Shown piece by piece: positions 25,359 to 32,962 of a DNA stretch of 64,000 bases. A model generated the notes under the pieces. That model was not told the origin of the DNA. It ran no database searches and was given only the letters and a program-made list of their open reading frames with translations. The first letter of the stretch is position 1, and every line of letters begins with the position of its first letter. A program made the translations under genes and the position numbers. This DNA comes from Marinobacterium stanieri (GTDB lineage: Bacteria > Pseudomonadota > Gammaproteobacteria > Pseudomonadales > Balneatricaceae). The DNA lies in contig NZ_FTMN01000005.1 of NCBI RefSeq assembly GCF_900155945.1, positions 186,001 to 250,000 of the forward strand. Reading direction: 5' to 3'.

Positions 25359-25720
25359 GTTCTCTCCACTTGTGATGGTCAGAGCCTGAGGGTTTACAAA
25401 CGGATGTTGCAAATGTGACATTTAAGGTACATGTGCTTTTTGCAACGATCAATCAGGTTTTTGTTATATAAGTGCAACGTTCTTATTACGTTCGCTGTGG
25501 CTTATTTCGATCATTGTTTAATCAAGCAAGAAATGAACCAGAATAACCAGGCCTTGGGACTAGGGCTCATGACTGGCGGGAGGGTGCTGTTTGTTTACGC
25601 CAGGTCATTTGGGGGAAGCAACCGGTGCAAGGGTTGCGATAGCTGAAGCTGCTGACGCTGTGGAGAGATCAGGCGTCGTGCAACGGGGCTGCGGACGCAG
25701 CCCCGGCAGGATCGAGGTGC
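25359..25720. other. Gap upstream of proX with several inverted repeats
   Basis: 362 bp without a believable gene. The proX-proximal half is AT-rich. It contains AAATGTGACATTT (25411-25423, 13-bp palindrome), the spaced pair GTTGCAA (25406-25412) / TTGCAAC (25440-25446), and AACGT/ACGTT around TCTTATT (25476-25492). These probably belong to the osmotic or choline/betaine control of proX. The other half ends with a hairpin near bfrA. A 71-codon frame at 25431-25646 looks spurious. Confidence 0.45.
25685..25704 (-). terminator. GC-rich hairpin after the bacterioferritin genes
   Basis: GGGGCTGC (25685-25692) pairs perfectly with GCAGCCCC (25697-25704) over GGAC, 17 bp beyond the bfrA stop on the minus strand. 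No T-run follows on that strand. Confidence 0.5.
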
Positions 25721-26188
25721 TTACATCTGTGACTGCAGGTAGTTCTGCAGGCCAATCTTGTTGATCAGGCCCAGCTGTTTTTCCAGCCAGTAGGCGTGAT
25801 CTTCCTCGGTATCTTCCAGCTGCTGGCGCAGCATGGCGCGCGTCTGATAATCCTGCTCCTGTTCACAAAGTGCGATGGCATCACGCAGGTTCTGCGCCAC
25901 GCTGTACTCGGTGTTCAGGTCGTTCTGCAGCATCTCGGGAACGGTCTTGCCGACATGGATGGGGTCGCGGGTGACCAGATCAGGCGTGCCTTCCAGGAAC
26001 AGGATACGCTCGATCATCAGTTTGGCATGGCCCTTTTCATCGTCGAATTCATGGGCAATGCGTTCGTACAGCTTGTTCAAACCCCAGTCAGCGTACATCT
26101 CGGAGTGAATAAAGTACTGGTCCATGGCGGCCAGTTCACCGGCCAGCAGTTTGTTCAGTACATCGATGACTTTCTGATTGCCTTTCAT
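25721..26188 (-). CDS. bfrA: Bacterioferritin subunit, ferroxidase type (haem ligand missing)
   Basis: 155-aa four-helix ferritin-like protein. Ferroxidase residues are E18, E51, H54, E94 and the E128/H131 pair (E127/H130 in E. coli numbering, shifted by one inserted residue in LEDTEEDH). The haem-binding Met52 of classical Bfr is replaced by Lys (DDEKGH). It begins 3 bp after the partner gene ends, so the two are one transcript. Two-subunit bacterioferritins with split haem and ferroxidase roles are known in Neisseria and Pseudomonas. Naming bfrA versus bfrB follows that precedent and is only by analogy. Confidence 0.9.
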   Translation of the reverse strand: MKGNQKVIDVLNKLLAGELAAMDQYFIHSEMYADWGLNKLYERIAHEFDDEKGHAKLMIERILFLEGTPDLVTRDPIHVGKTVPEMLQNDLNTEYSVAQNLRDAIALCEQEQDYQTRAMLRQQLEDTEEDHAYWLEKQLGLINKIGLQNYLQSQM

Positions 26189-26191
26189 GGA

Positions 26192-26665
26192 TTAGTCCTC
26201 CTCAATCGCAGACTGCAGATAATTCTGGATGCTGATTTCGCTGATCAGGTGCTGCTGGGCTTCAATCCAGTCAACATGCTCTTCTTCCTGTTCCAGGATC
26301 TCCACCAGCAGGGAACGGCTGACGTAGTCCTTGGCGGCTTCGCACTGAGCGATCACGTCGCGCAGGAGCTCGAGCTGCTCCATCTGCAGAGTCATGTCAC
26401 CCTGAAGCATCTCTTCAGTGTCTTCACCGATACGCAGGCGTTCCAGATGCTGCAGGTTGGGCAGGCCTTCCAGGAACAAAATGCGTTCGATCAGCTTGTC
26501 GGCCTGTTTCATGTCAAGAATCGACTTCTTGTAGGCCTTGTGGTTGAGCTTCTCCAGACCCCAGTTTTTAAAGATGCGTGCATGCAGGAAATACTGGTTG
26601 ATGGATGTCAGCTCCAGGGTCAGCACCTTGTTCAGTTGCTGCACCAGTGCTTGATCTTGCTTCAT
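26192..26665 (-). CDS. bfrB: Bacterioferritin subunit, haem-binding type (ferroxidase site degraded)
   Basis: 157 aa from the ATG at 26665, which follows AAGGGGGAA; the longer frame to 26782 is upstream sequence. MKQDQALVQQLNKVLTLELT matches the Bfr N-terminus. Met52 (ILDMKQAD), the haem axial ligand, is present. Three iron ligands are changed: position 51 Glu to Asp, 54 His to Gln, 94 Glu to Gln. E18, E127 and H130 remain. It is therefore complementary to the adjacent subunit and probably co-assembles with it, storing iron in the cytoplasm. Confidence 0.9.
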   Translation of the reverse strand: MKQDQALVQQLNKVLTLELTSINQYFLHARIFKNWGLEKLNHKAYKKSILDMKQADKLIERILFLEGLPNLQHLERLRIGEDTEEMLQGDMTLQMEQLELLRDVIAQCEAAKDYVSRSLLVEILEQEEEHVDWIEAQQHLISEISIQNYLQSAIEED

Positions 26666-26898
26666 TCTGTTCCCCCTTGGTGACCGGTTTCCAGGACCAG
26701 CCCCGGCTAATTGAATGCGGAGTGTACAACGATAATGGCCATAGTGTAGCGGTAGATTTGCTGTTCTGCACGTTAAAAACATGTGTAAGTTATTGAAGTT
26801 AAAAGGGGAAGGCGATTGAAAATCAGAGTCGTTTCCATCCGTGGCGCAAGTGTTTGAAAAACCGAGCGAAATAATCGGACATTAATTTAGTAATAGTG

Positions 26899-26927
26899 TT
26901 GCAAATAAGAATGATTCTGTTTACAGT
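26899..26927 (+). promoter_or_regulatory. Promoter with overlapping Fur-box-like sequence
   Basis: The -35 TTGCAA (26899-26904) and -10 TACAGT (26922-26927) are separated by exactly 17 bp. The spacer AATAAGAATGATTCTGTTT (26904-26922) resembles a Fur box (GATAAT-type hexamers, centre AATGATT). It points away from the bfr genes, toward a terminator about 70 bp downstream. Confidence 0.5.
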
Positions 26928-26933
26928 AGATCT

Positions 26934-27030
26934 TGTTCATTGACAGGTCTGACTCACTTACGGGCACTGAAGCCGTGTGTCCCAGGTGATTGGCGCCACC
27001 TCCCACTCCCCGGGAGGTGGCGATTTTTTT
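26934..27030 (+). ncRNA. Candidate iron-regulated small RNA next to the bacterioferritin genes
   Basis: A promoter (26899-26927) and a strong intrinsic terminator (26994-27030) bound a stretch of about 97 bp that has no ORF with a ribosome-binding site. This is the size of RyhB/PrrF-type RNAs, and the Fur-like sequence inside the promoter fits iron control. No plus-strand gene exists upstream for the terminator to serve. Sequence similarity to RyhB or PrrF was not established; the call rests on signal architecture and location. Confidence 0.45.
26994..27030 (+). terminator. Strong Rho-independent terminator
   Basis: CGCCACCTCCC (26994-27004) pairs perfectly with GGGAGGTGGCG (27012-27022) over a 7-base loop, followed by A and seven T residues. 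This is the best intrinsic terminator in the window, and it isolates the btuB promoter from upstream transcription. Confidence 0.88.
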
Positions 27031-27077
27031 ATCTGCACCACTCTTATTACGTTCATGTTCAGTTGAACAGTCTCTGT

Positions 27078-27106
27078 TTGACCTCACTCCCGCGACTGCC
27101 TATTAT
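27078..27106 (+). promoter_or_regulatory. Sigma-70 promoter of the cobalamin operon
   Basis: TTGACC (27078-27083), a 17-bp spacer, and TATTAT (27101-27106). The predicted start at about 27113 coincides with the first base pairs of the riboswitch P1 stem. Confidence 0.7.
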
Positions 27107-27114
27107 CCGCCCCA

Positions 27115-27338
27115 GCTTCCGGTGTGCTCTGCTCGCATGTTCAATCGCTTGAGCCCAGCACTTAAACGGGAAGTCGGTGCGCGGTCCTTCGCTTTTTGAA
27201 ATCCGCAATCCCGACACTGCCCCCGCAACGGTAAAGGCGTGAGCCGATAACAGATGTCACTGTATCCACGGATATGGGAAGGCGTTATCGCTCAGGGTAT
27301 TCAACCCTGCCGCCTGAGTCCGGAGACCGGCCTGAAGC
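27115..27338 (+). ncRNA. Cobalamin riboswitch aptamer
   Basis: Contains the conserved B12-box CTGCCCCCGCAACGGTAA (about 27216-27233), AAACGGGAAGTCGGTGC and CGCAATCC before it, GGGAAGGCG after it, and the closing GAGTCCGGAGACCGGCC. P1 can close by GCTTC/GAAGC and CCGGT/ACCGG between 27115-27123 and 27326-27338. It lies just downstream of a good promoter and upstream of btuB, the outer-membrane cobalamin receptor, the usual target. Unusually, a 266-bp inverted-repeat element starts directly after its 3' end. Confidence 0.9.
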
Positions 27339-27340
27339 TT

Positions 27341-27606
27341 GGGAAGTTATGAACAAGTCTATAGCGCCTCAGCGTGGCCTGAAGTGTTCAGATACAAGGC
27401 GAGCTTTGCAGGCAATGGCCGTAGCCCTTGGCAAAAAGCTCAACGCCGTAGATGGACACTTCAGGCCTCGCCCTTCGGGGCTTACAGGCCGACCCCCTCT
27501 CTGTGTTGGACTTTTTTGACGTAGCACCACTACGCCTGCAAAAGTCCGCCTTGAGAGTGAGACGGCCTGTGAGCCTGAGATGCCATGGACTTATTCATAG
27601 CTTCCC
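27341..27606. mobile_element. 266-bp MITE-like inverted-repeat element inserted in the btuB leader
   Basis: Ends are inverted repeats of about 19 bp: GGGAAGTTATGAACAAGTC (27341-27359) against GACTTATTCATAGCTTCCC (27588-27606), two mismatches. Inside are GGCCTGAAGTGT (27376-27387) / ACACTTCAGGCC (27456-27467), and GGACTTTT (27508-27515) / AAAAGTCC (27540-27547) around a CGTAG/CTACG pair. No ORF with a recognisable product. I could not find a convincing target-site duplication, so age and mechanism are open. It could also be a genome-wide non-mobile repeat. Confidence 0.6.
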
Positions 27607-27667
27607 ACACAGTCGGCATCGCGGTGGGCGATCAGCACTGACGCCATACCCCCGGTGCGTCTGTCTG

Positions 27668-27726
27668 TTCCTTGTTTCCCCCTGCGACCGTTAACCCAGA
27701 ATGCGTGCGGGTGGGCGCGCAAGGAA
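27668..27726 (+). promoter_or_regulatory. Candidate expression platform sequestering the btuB ribosome-binding site
   Basis: TTCCTTG (27668-27674) is perfectly complementary to CAAGGAA (27720-27726), which contains the only Shine-Dalgarno-like sequence before the btuB ATG at 27738. Such sequestration is the usual output of btuB riboswitches. Here it is about 330 nt from the aptamer because of the intervening element. Confidence 0.45.
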
Positions 27727-27737
27727 TCGAATACACA

Positions 27738-29537
27738 ATGAAATACCTTTCTCTTCCGGCAGCCGTGCTGCTGGCCGGCTCCGCCGTGGCCGCACAGGCT
27801 CAGACCTCTTCAGACACCCTGCTGGTAACGGCAACGCGTACCGCGCAAACAGCAGATCAGGCTCTGGCCTCTGTCAGCGTGATTGATCGTGCTGAAATCG
27901 AACGCAAACAGGCGCAAACCGTTACCGAACTGCTGGAAAGCACACCGGGCCTGACCCTGATTAACAACGGTGGCCGCGGTAAAGCGACGTCTATCTCCCT
28001 GCGTGGCACCTCCTCTGGACATGTATTGGTTCTGATCGACGGCATCAAGGCCGGCTCCGCGACGCTGGGTACCACCGCATTTGAACATCTGGCGGTCGAT
28101 CAGATTGAACGTATTGAAGTGGTGCGCGGTCCGCGTTCCTCTCTATATGGCTCCGAAGCCATTGGCGGTGTGGTACACATCTTCACCCGCAAGGGTGAAC
28201 AGGGTTTCAATCCCCGCTTCAGTGTCGGCGCCGGCAGTGATGCCGCGCGTGAGGTCACGCTGGGTGCTTCCGGTGGCAACGAAAAGGGTTGGTACAACTT
28301 GAGCATCAGTGACTACCGCACCGATGGCTTCAGTGCCAAGCAGGAAGGCAGCTACGGTTACAACCCTGATGACGATGGCTATGACAACCGCTCCTACGCA
28401 CTGAGCGGCGGTTACCAGCTGAGCGATCGTCTGGAAGGGCGCCTGAGCTGGTCACAGAACCGTGGCGACAATGAATACGATGGCGGTAGCGACTTCGACA
28501 ACTACAGCAACGAGTCACGCCTGCAAACGCTGGGCGGGGAACTGCGCCTGGCCGTTAGCAACAACTGGGATCTGAGCCTGACCGCCGGCCAGAGCCGCGA
28601 CAAGGGCACTGTATACGGTGATGGTGTCTACCAGAGTCATATCGAAACCCAACGCGATACTGCCAATCTGCAGAGTGAGCACAGCTTCTCCCACAGCCAG
28701 CTGACCTGGGGTGTGGATTATCAGCAGGATGAAGTTACCAGCAGTAGCGCTTACTCCGTTGGCGAGCGCGATAATCTGGGTGTGTTTGCCCTCTACCAGC
28801 TGTACCTGGGACAGCATGACCTGGCATTCAGCTTGCGTGAAGACGACAACGAACAGTTCGGCAACCAAACCACCGGTTCCATCGCCTGGGGTATGGAACT
28901 GCCCCACGCCCTGCGCCTGACCGCCAGCTATGGCACCGCATTCAGCGCACCGACCTTTAACGACCTTTACTGGCCGGGTTCGGGTAACCCGGATCTGGAA
29001 CCGGAAGAGTCCGATTCCTGGGAGCTGGGCCTGTCCGGTGACCATGCCGGTATCGAATGGTCCGCCAACCTGTATCAGAACGATGTGGATAACCTGATCG
29101 CCTGGGCACCCAACGCTGAAGGGTTCTGGGTGCCGATGAACGTCGACGAGGCACGCATCCGTGGCCTGGAGCTGGCGGCATCTACGCGTCTGGCCAACTG
29201 GGATCTGAGCACCACCCTGGATCTGATGGATCCCAAGGATCGCAACACCGACGAGCTGCTGAGACGCCGTCCGCGCAAAACCCTGAACGTTTCGGCTGAC
29301 CGTGATTTCGGTCGCTACTCGCTGGGCAGCTCCCTGCGTGCCGTGGGCGAACGTGAAGATGGCGGCGATGAGCTGGAAGCCTACACCCGCATCGATGTTC
29401 GCGGCAGCTACCAGCTGGGTCAGGACTGGGCGCTGAAAGCCAAGATCGAAAACCTGCTCGATGAAGAGTACGAAACCGCCAAAGGTTATAACCAGCCTGA
29501 CCGTACCTACTGGCTGTCACTGCATTACGCACCCTGA
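27738..29537 (+). CDS. btuB: BtuB, TonB-dependent outer-membrane cobalamin receptor
   Basis: 599 aa with a signal peptide (MKYLSLPAAVLLAGSAVAAQAQ). TonB box SDTLLVTATR follows at once, then the plug domain (SVSVIDRAEIERKQAQTVTELL, GRGKATSISLRGTSSGHVLVLIDGIK, RGPRSSLYGSEAIGGVVHIFTR), then a 22-strand type barrel ending in YWLSLHYAP. Length matches BtuB (about 600). The riboswitch upstream and B12 genes downstream fix the substrate. The longer frame to 27672 lies in the leader. First gene of an 11-gene unit. Confidence 0.95.
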   Translation: MKYLSLPAAVLLAGSAVAAQAQTSSDTLLVTATRTAQTADQALASVSVIDRAEIERKQAQTVTELLESTPGLTLINNGGRGKATSISLRGTSSGHVLVLIDGIKAGSATLGTTAFEHLAVDQIERIEVVRGPRSSLYGSEAIGGVVHIFTRKGEQGFNPRFSVGAGSDAAREVTLGASGGNEKGWYNLSISDYRTDGFSAKQEGSYGYNPDDDGYDNRSYALSGGYQLSDRLEGRLSWSQNRGDNEYDGGSDFDNYSNESRLQTLGGELRLAVSNNWDLSLTAGQSRDKGTVYGDGVYQSHIETQRDTANLQSEHSFSHSQLTWGVDYQQDEVTSSSAYSVGERDNLGVFALYQLYLGQHDLAFSLREDDNEQFGNQTTGSIAWGMELPHALRLTASYGTAFSAPTFNDLYWPGSGNPDLEPEESDSWELGLSGDHAGIEWSANLYQNDVDNLIAWAPNAEGFWVPMNVDEARIRGLELAASTRLANWDLSTTLDLMDPKDRNTDELLRRRPRKTLNVSADRDFGRYSLGSSLRAVGEREDGGDELEAYTRIDVRGSYQLGQDWALKAKIENLLDEEYETAKGYNQPDRTYWLSLHYAP

Positions 29538-29560
29538 TGGCGTCTTTCTGAAGGAGAAGA

Positions 29561-30139
29561 ATGATGATCAAACTGGCGCAACGTGACCAGATGGTGGTGG
29601 GCCTTGGCCTGATTTTGATGATGGCGCTGACCCGTGGACAGCACTTTGCGTCGGTTGATCATCTGCCCAGCGCATCCTGGGCAGTGTTCTTCCTGGCCGG
29701 TGTTTTCCTGCGCCCGCTGTGGGCCTTTCCGCTGCTGTTTCTGGAAAGTGTGCTGCTGGATATCAGCTCTTTGGGGCTGGGCGGTGCAGCATCCCATTGC
29801 ATCACCCAGGCATACGCCATGCTGGTGCCGGCCTATGCGTCGCTCTGGTACGCCGGGCGCATGTATGCACGCCTGCATGTGGACAGCCTGAAAACGCTGG
29901 GGTCCCTGCTGGGCTGCCTGCTGGTGGGAGCCTTTGTCTGCAACCTGTTCTCCAGTGGCGGTTATTACTACCTGTCCGGCAATTTTGAAACCACCAGCCT
30001 GGCGGGGCTTTGGGGGCGTATCGAGCAGTATTTCCCGGCCAAGCTCTGGACTCTGTTGGGCTATACCGGCATGGCTGCCATGCTGTATACCCTGAGCCGT
30101 CAGTTCAAAACCTGGAAGGAGATCAACAGCCATGAGTGA
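29561..30139 (+). CDS. Unidentified multi-pass membrane protein in the cobalamin operon
   Basis: 192 aa with about five to six hydrophobic segments (roughly 12-30, 40-62, 70-85, 88-104, 120-140, 165-180) and a basic C-terminal tail (SRQFKTWKEINSHE). AAGGAG precedes the ATG pair at 29561/29564, and the gene overlaps cobO by 8 bp, so it is firmly inside the operon. The size and compact hydrophobic fold resemble substrate-specific components of ECF transporters, or small membrane proteins often found next to btuB. A role in moving cobalamin, corrinoid precursor or cobalt is inferred from position; I do not recognise the family with certainty. Confidence 0.75.
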   Translation: MMIKLAQRDQMVVGLGLILMMALTRGQHFASVDHLPSASWAVFFLAGVFLRPLWAFPLLFLESVLLDISSLGLGGAASHCITQAYAMLVPAYASLWYAGRMYARLHVDSLKTLGSLLGCLLVGAFVCNLFSSGGYYYLSGNFETTSLAGLWGRIEQYFPAKLWTLLGYTGMAAMLYTLSRQFKTWKEINSHE

Positions 30140-30752
30140 TGACTCGAATCACGACGAAAGCCGTGATCAGCGCCACAAGGCGCGAATGGAGCGCAAGAAA
30201 GCGGTGGTCGATCAGGCCATCGCCCGTGCCGACCGCGACCAGGGCGTGCTGCTGGTGCTGACCGGTAACGGTAAAGGCAAGAGCAGTTCCGCCTTTGGCA
30301 TGCTGGCACGGGCGTTGGGCCACGGCATGCAGGTGGGTGTGGTGCAGTTCATCAAGGGCAGTTTCAGCACCGGTGAAGAGGCGTTTTTCCGTCGCTTCCC
30401 CGAGGTGCGCTACCACGTGATGGGCGAAGGCTTTACCTGGGAAACCCAGGACCGCGAACGCGACGTTGAAGCGGCAGCTGCGGCCTGGGACAAGGCCCGT
30501 GAACTGCTGGCCGATCCCGAAGTCTCGCTGGTCGTTCTGGATGAACTGAACATCGCACTGAAGTATCAGTACGTGGATCTGGATGAGTTGCTGACCGCCT
30601 TTAAAAACCGTCCGGCGATGCAGCATGTCGTGGTCACCGGTCGCGGTGCGCCTCAGGCGTTGATTGAGGCGGCGGATACAGTGACCGAAATGCAGGTCGT
30701 GAAACATGCCTTCAAGGACGGCATTCGCGCCCAGAAGGGCGTTGAGCTGTGA
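30132..30752 (+). CDS. cobO: Cob(I)yrinic acid a,c-diamide adenosyltransferase (CobO/BtuR type)
   Basis: 206 aa. After a charged N-terminal helix, the Walker A loop is LTGNGKGKSSSAFG (about 43-56). VVQFIKGSF and VVLDELNIALKYQYVD follow; all are signatures of the CobA/CobO/BtuR family that moves the adenosyl group from ATP to cob(I)alamin precursors. Overlaps the membrane-protein gene upstream and cobB downstream (GTGA). Confidence 0.95.
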   Translation: MSDDSNHDESRDQRHKARMERKKAVVDQAIARADRDQGVLLVLTGNGKGKSSSAFGMLARALGHGMQVGVVQFIKGSFSTGEEAFFRRFPEVRYHVMGEGFTWETQDRERDVEAAAAAWDKARELLADPEVSLVVLDELNIALKYQYVDLDELLTAFKNRPAMQHVVVTGRGAPQALIEAADTVTEMQVVKHAFKDGIRAQKGVEL

Positions 30753-32056
30753 GTCATGCTTCATCCTCACCACGTCTCTGTCCGGCGCTGCTGATTTCGG
30801 CGCCTGCGTCAGGACAGGGCAAGACCACCGTCACCGCCGCGCTGGCCCGATTGCACCGCAATCAGGGGCGCAGGGTGCGGGTGTTCAAGACGGGGCCTGA
30901 TTTTCTCGACCCGATGATCTTGAGTCATGCGGTCGGCTCTGATGTGGAACAGCTGGATCTGTTCATGGGCTCGCCAGAGTTGTGCAAACAGCAGCTGTGG
31001 GAAGCCGCGGCGGAGGCTGACCTGATCCTGATCGAAGGTGTGATGGGGCTGTTTGACGGCAGTCCGTCCAGTGCCGATCTGGCTGAACTCTTCGGCATTC
31101 CGGTGCTGGCGGTCATTGATGCCGGAGGCATGGCGCAGACGTTCGCTGCGCTGGCACATGGCCTGGCCAGCTTCCGTCCGCAGCTGCCGTTCAGCGGTGT
31201 ACTGGGTAACCGGGTTGGCAGTGCCGGCCATGGCCAGATGCTGGCGGATGCCTTGCCTGAGCACTTGCGCTGGTACGGCGCCTTGCCGCGCGACGAAGCG
31301 ATCAGTCTGCCCAGCCGTCATCTGGGATTGGTGCAGGGCGACGAAATCGCCGATCTGGAACAGCGCATCGAAGCGGCTGCCCAGGCTCTGGAGCAGAGTG
31401 CCGGCAGCGAACTGCCCGATGCGGTCAGCTTTGAGCCGCAGTCCATTCCGCCGGTCGAGCCTCTGTTGCAAGGTGTACGCGTCGGTATTGCTCGAGATGC
31501 AGCCTTTTCGTTTATCTATCCGGCCAATCTGCGCACCCTTGAGCGGCAGGGTGCGGAGCTGGTGTTCTTCTCGCCCTTGATGGATACGCAATTGCCTGAC
31601 GTGGATGCACTCTGGCTGCCGGGCGGCTACCCGGAACTTCATCTGGAGGCGTTGGCTGGCAATACACAGCTCATGGATGATGTAAGGGCTCACTATCAGG
31701 CCGGCAAGCCGATGTTGGCCGAATGTGGCGGTATGCTCTGGCTGGGTGAGGCGTTGACCTCGCTGGACGAGCAGACGGGTTCACTCTGTGGCCTGCTGCC
31801 TGCAAAAGCGCGCATGCAGAAGCGTTTTGCTGCTCTGGGGCTGCAACGTCTGACCCTGGATGGATATGAACTGCGCGGCCACACCTTTCACCACTCGGTC
31901 ACCGAGACCGAGCTGGAGCCGATTGCTCGAGGCGAGTGCCCTAATGGCCGCCGTGCAGCGGAGCCGGTGTATCGACTCAAACGACTGACCGCGTCCTATA
32001 TCCATCTCTATTTCCCCTCCAACCCGGCGGCTGTGGCACAGCTGCTCAAGCCCTGA
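30749..32056 (+). CDS. cobB: Cobyrinic/hydrogenobyrinic acid a,c-diamide synthase
   Basis: 435 aa, GTG start overlapping the cobO stop. N-terminal ATP-dependent amidoligase (SAPASGQGKTTVTAALARLH, FKTGPDFLDPMIL, IEGVMGLFDGSPSSADLA); C-terminal class I glutamine amidotransferase-like domain with LWLPGGYPELHLEAL and the nucleophile Cys in MLAECGGMLWLG, then a His in RGHTFHHS. It amidates side chains a and c of the corrin ring with glutamine. Confidence 0.94.
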   Translation: MSHASSSPRLCPALLISAPASGQGKTTVTAALARLHRNQGRRVRVFKTGPDFLDPMILSHAVGSDVEQLDLFMGSPELCKQQLWEAAAEADLILIEGVMGLFDGSPSSADLAELFGIPVLAVIDAGGMAQTFAALAHGLASFRPQLPFSGVLGNRVGSAGHGQMLADALPEHLRWYGALPRDEAISLPSRHLGLVQGDEIADLEQRIEAAAQALEQSAGSELPDAVSFEPQSIPPVEPLLQGVRVGIARDAAFSFIYPANLRTLERQGAELVFFSPLMDTQLPDVDALWLPGGYPELHLEALAGNTQLMDDVRAHYQAGKPMLAECGGMLWLGEALTSLDEQTGSLCGLLPAKARMQKRFAALGLQRLTLDGYELRGHTFHHSVTETELEPIARGECPNGRRAAEPVYRLKRLTASYIHLYFPSNPAAVAQLLKP

Positions 32057-32062
32057 AGCCCG

Positions 32063-32962
32063 ATGCTGGCGCTGCAGGTGATCGCTGCCGTTCTGATTGA
32101 TCGCTGGCTGGGTGAGCCCCGTCGCTGGCATCCATTAATCGGCTTTGGTCGCTGTGCCGGCTGGCTGGAAGCGCGTTTCAATTCGGGGCAAAACTCTCGT
32201 GTGACAGGCTTGCTGCTGGTGCTCTTGCTGGTTGTACCGCCGGTCCTTCTGGTCGCGCTTTTGGTGCAGATTCCGGTGTTGGGTGACGTGATTGCCGTGC
32301 TGGTGCTCTGGTTCACTCTGGGGCTGGAAAGCCTGAAACAGCATATTCGCCCCATTGCCAAGGCTCTGCTGCGCAAGGACATGGAAGAGGCGCGGCGTCT
32401 GACGTCCTATATCTGCAGTCGCGATGCCGCTGAACTGGACGTGGAGCGCACGGCGGTGGAATCGGTGCTGGAGAACGGCAGTGATGCCGTCTTCGGCGCC
32501 ATTTTCTGGTTTTGTGTGGCCGGTGCTCCGGGGGCATTGGCGTTTCGGCTGATCAACACGCTGGATGCCATGTGGGGCTATCGCAGCGAGCGTTTCCTGC
32601 ACTTTGGCTGGGCAGCGGCACGGCTGGATGATCTGGCAGGGCTGGTGCCAGCGCGATTAACTGCCTTGAGTTACGCACTCTGTGGCCATACCCGTCGGGC
32701 ACTGCGCTGCTGGCGTGACCAGGCCCCTCGGCATGACAGCCCCAATGCGGGGCCGGTGATGGCTGCCGGGGCTGGCGCGTTGTCCGTGCAACTGGGTGGT
32801 CCGACCTGCTATCGCGGTGTTTGGGCCAACAAGCCGGTGTTGGGGGAGGGCGCCAGCGCTCAGCCCCGTGATCTGCCCCGCGCCCTGCGTCTGGTTGAGC
32901 AAGCCCTGGGACTGTGGCTGGTTGTCATTACGGCTGCGACCTTGCTGGGGTATTGGCTATGA
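32063..32962 (+). CDS. cobD: Adenosylcobinamide-phosphate synthase (CobD/CbiB)
   Basis: 299-aa membrane enzyme that attaches the aminopropanol (phosphate) arm to adenosylcobyric acid. Signatures are DRWLGEPRRWHPLIGFGR at the N-terminus, RDAAELDVERTAVESVLENGSDAVFGAIFWF, and the C-terminal NAGPVMAAGAGALSVQLGGP. Several hydrophobic helices. Its stop overlaps the cobC start (ATGA). Confidence 0.94.
   Translation: MLALQVIAAVLIDRWLGEPRRWHPLIGFGRCAGWLEARFNSGQNSRVTGLLLVLLLVVPPVLLVALLVQIPVLGDVIAVLVLWFTLGLESLKQHIRPIAKALLRKDMEEARRLTSYICSRDAAELDVERTAVESVLENGSDAVFGAIFWFCVAGAPGALAFRLINTLDAMWGYRSERFLHFGWAAARLDDLAGLVPARLTALSYALCGHTRRALRCWRDQAPRHDSPNAGPVMAAGAGALSVQLGGPTCYRGVWANKPVLGEGASAQPRDLPRALRLVEQALGLWLVVITAATLLGYWL

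Noticed and set aside
25431-25646. 71-codon frame upstream of proX
   Set aside because: It runs through AT-rich promoter sequence with inverted repeats and has no ribosome-binding site.
25481-27054. 13-mer TCTTATTACGTTC occurring upstream of proX (25481) and upstream of btuB (27042)
   Set aside because: Many shared 13-mers are expected by chance in 64 kb, and the contexts differ.
26940-27199. Two short overlapping frames (69-70 codons) after the small-RNA promoter
   Set aside because: They cross a strong terminator, the btuB promoter and the riboswitch; a leader peptide is unlikely.
27274-27694. Short frames in the btuB leader
   Set aside because: They overlap the riboswitch and the inverted-repeat element, with no family match or start signals.
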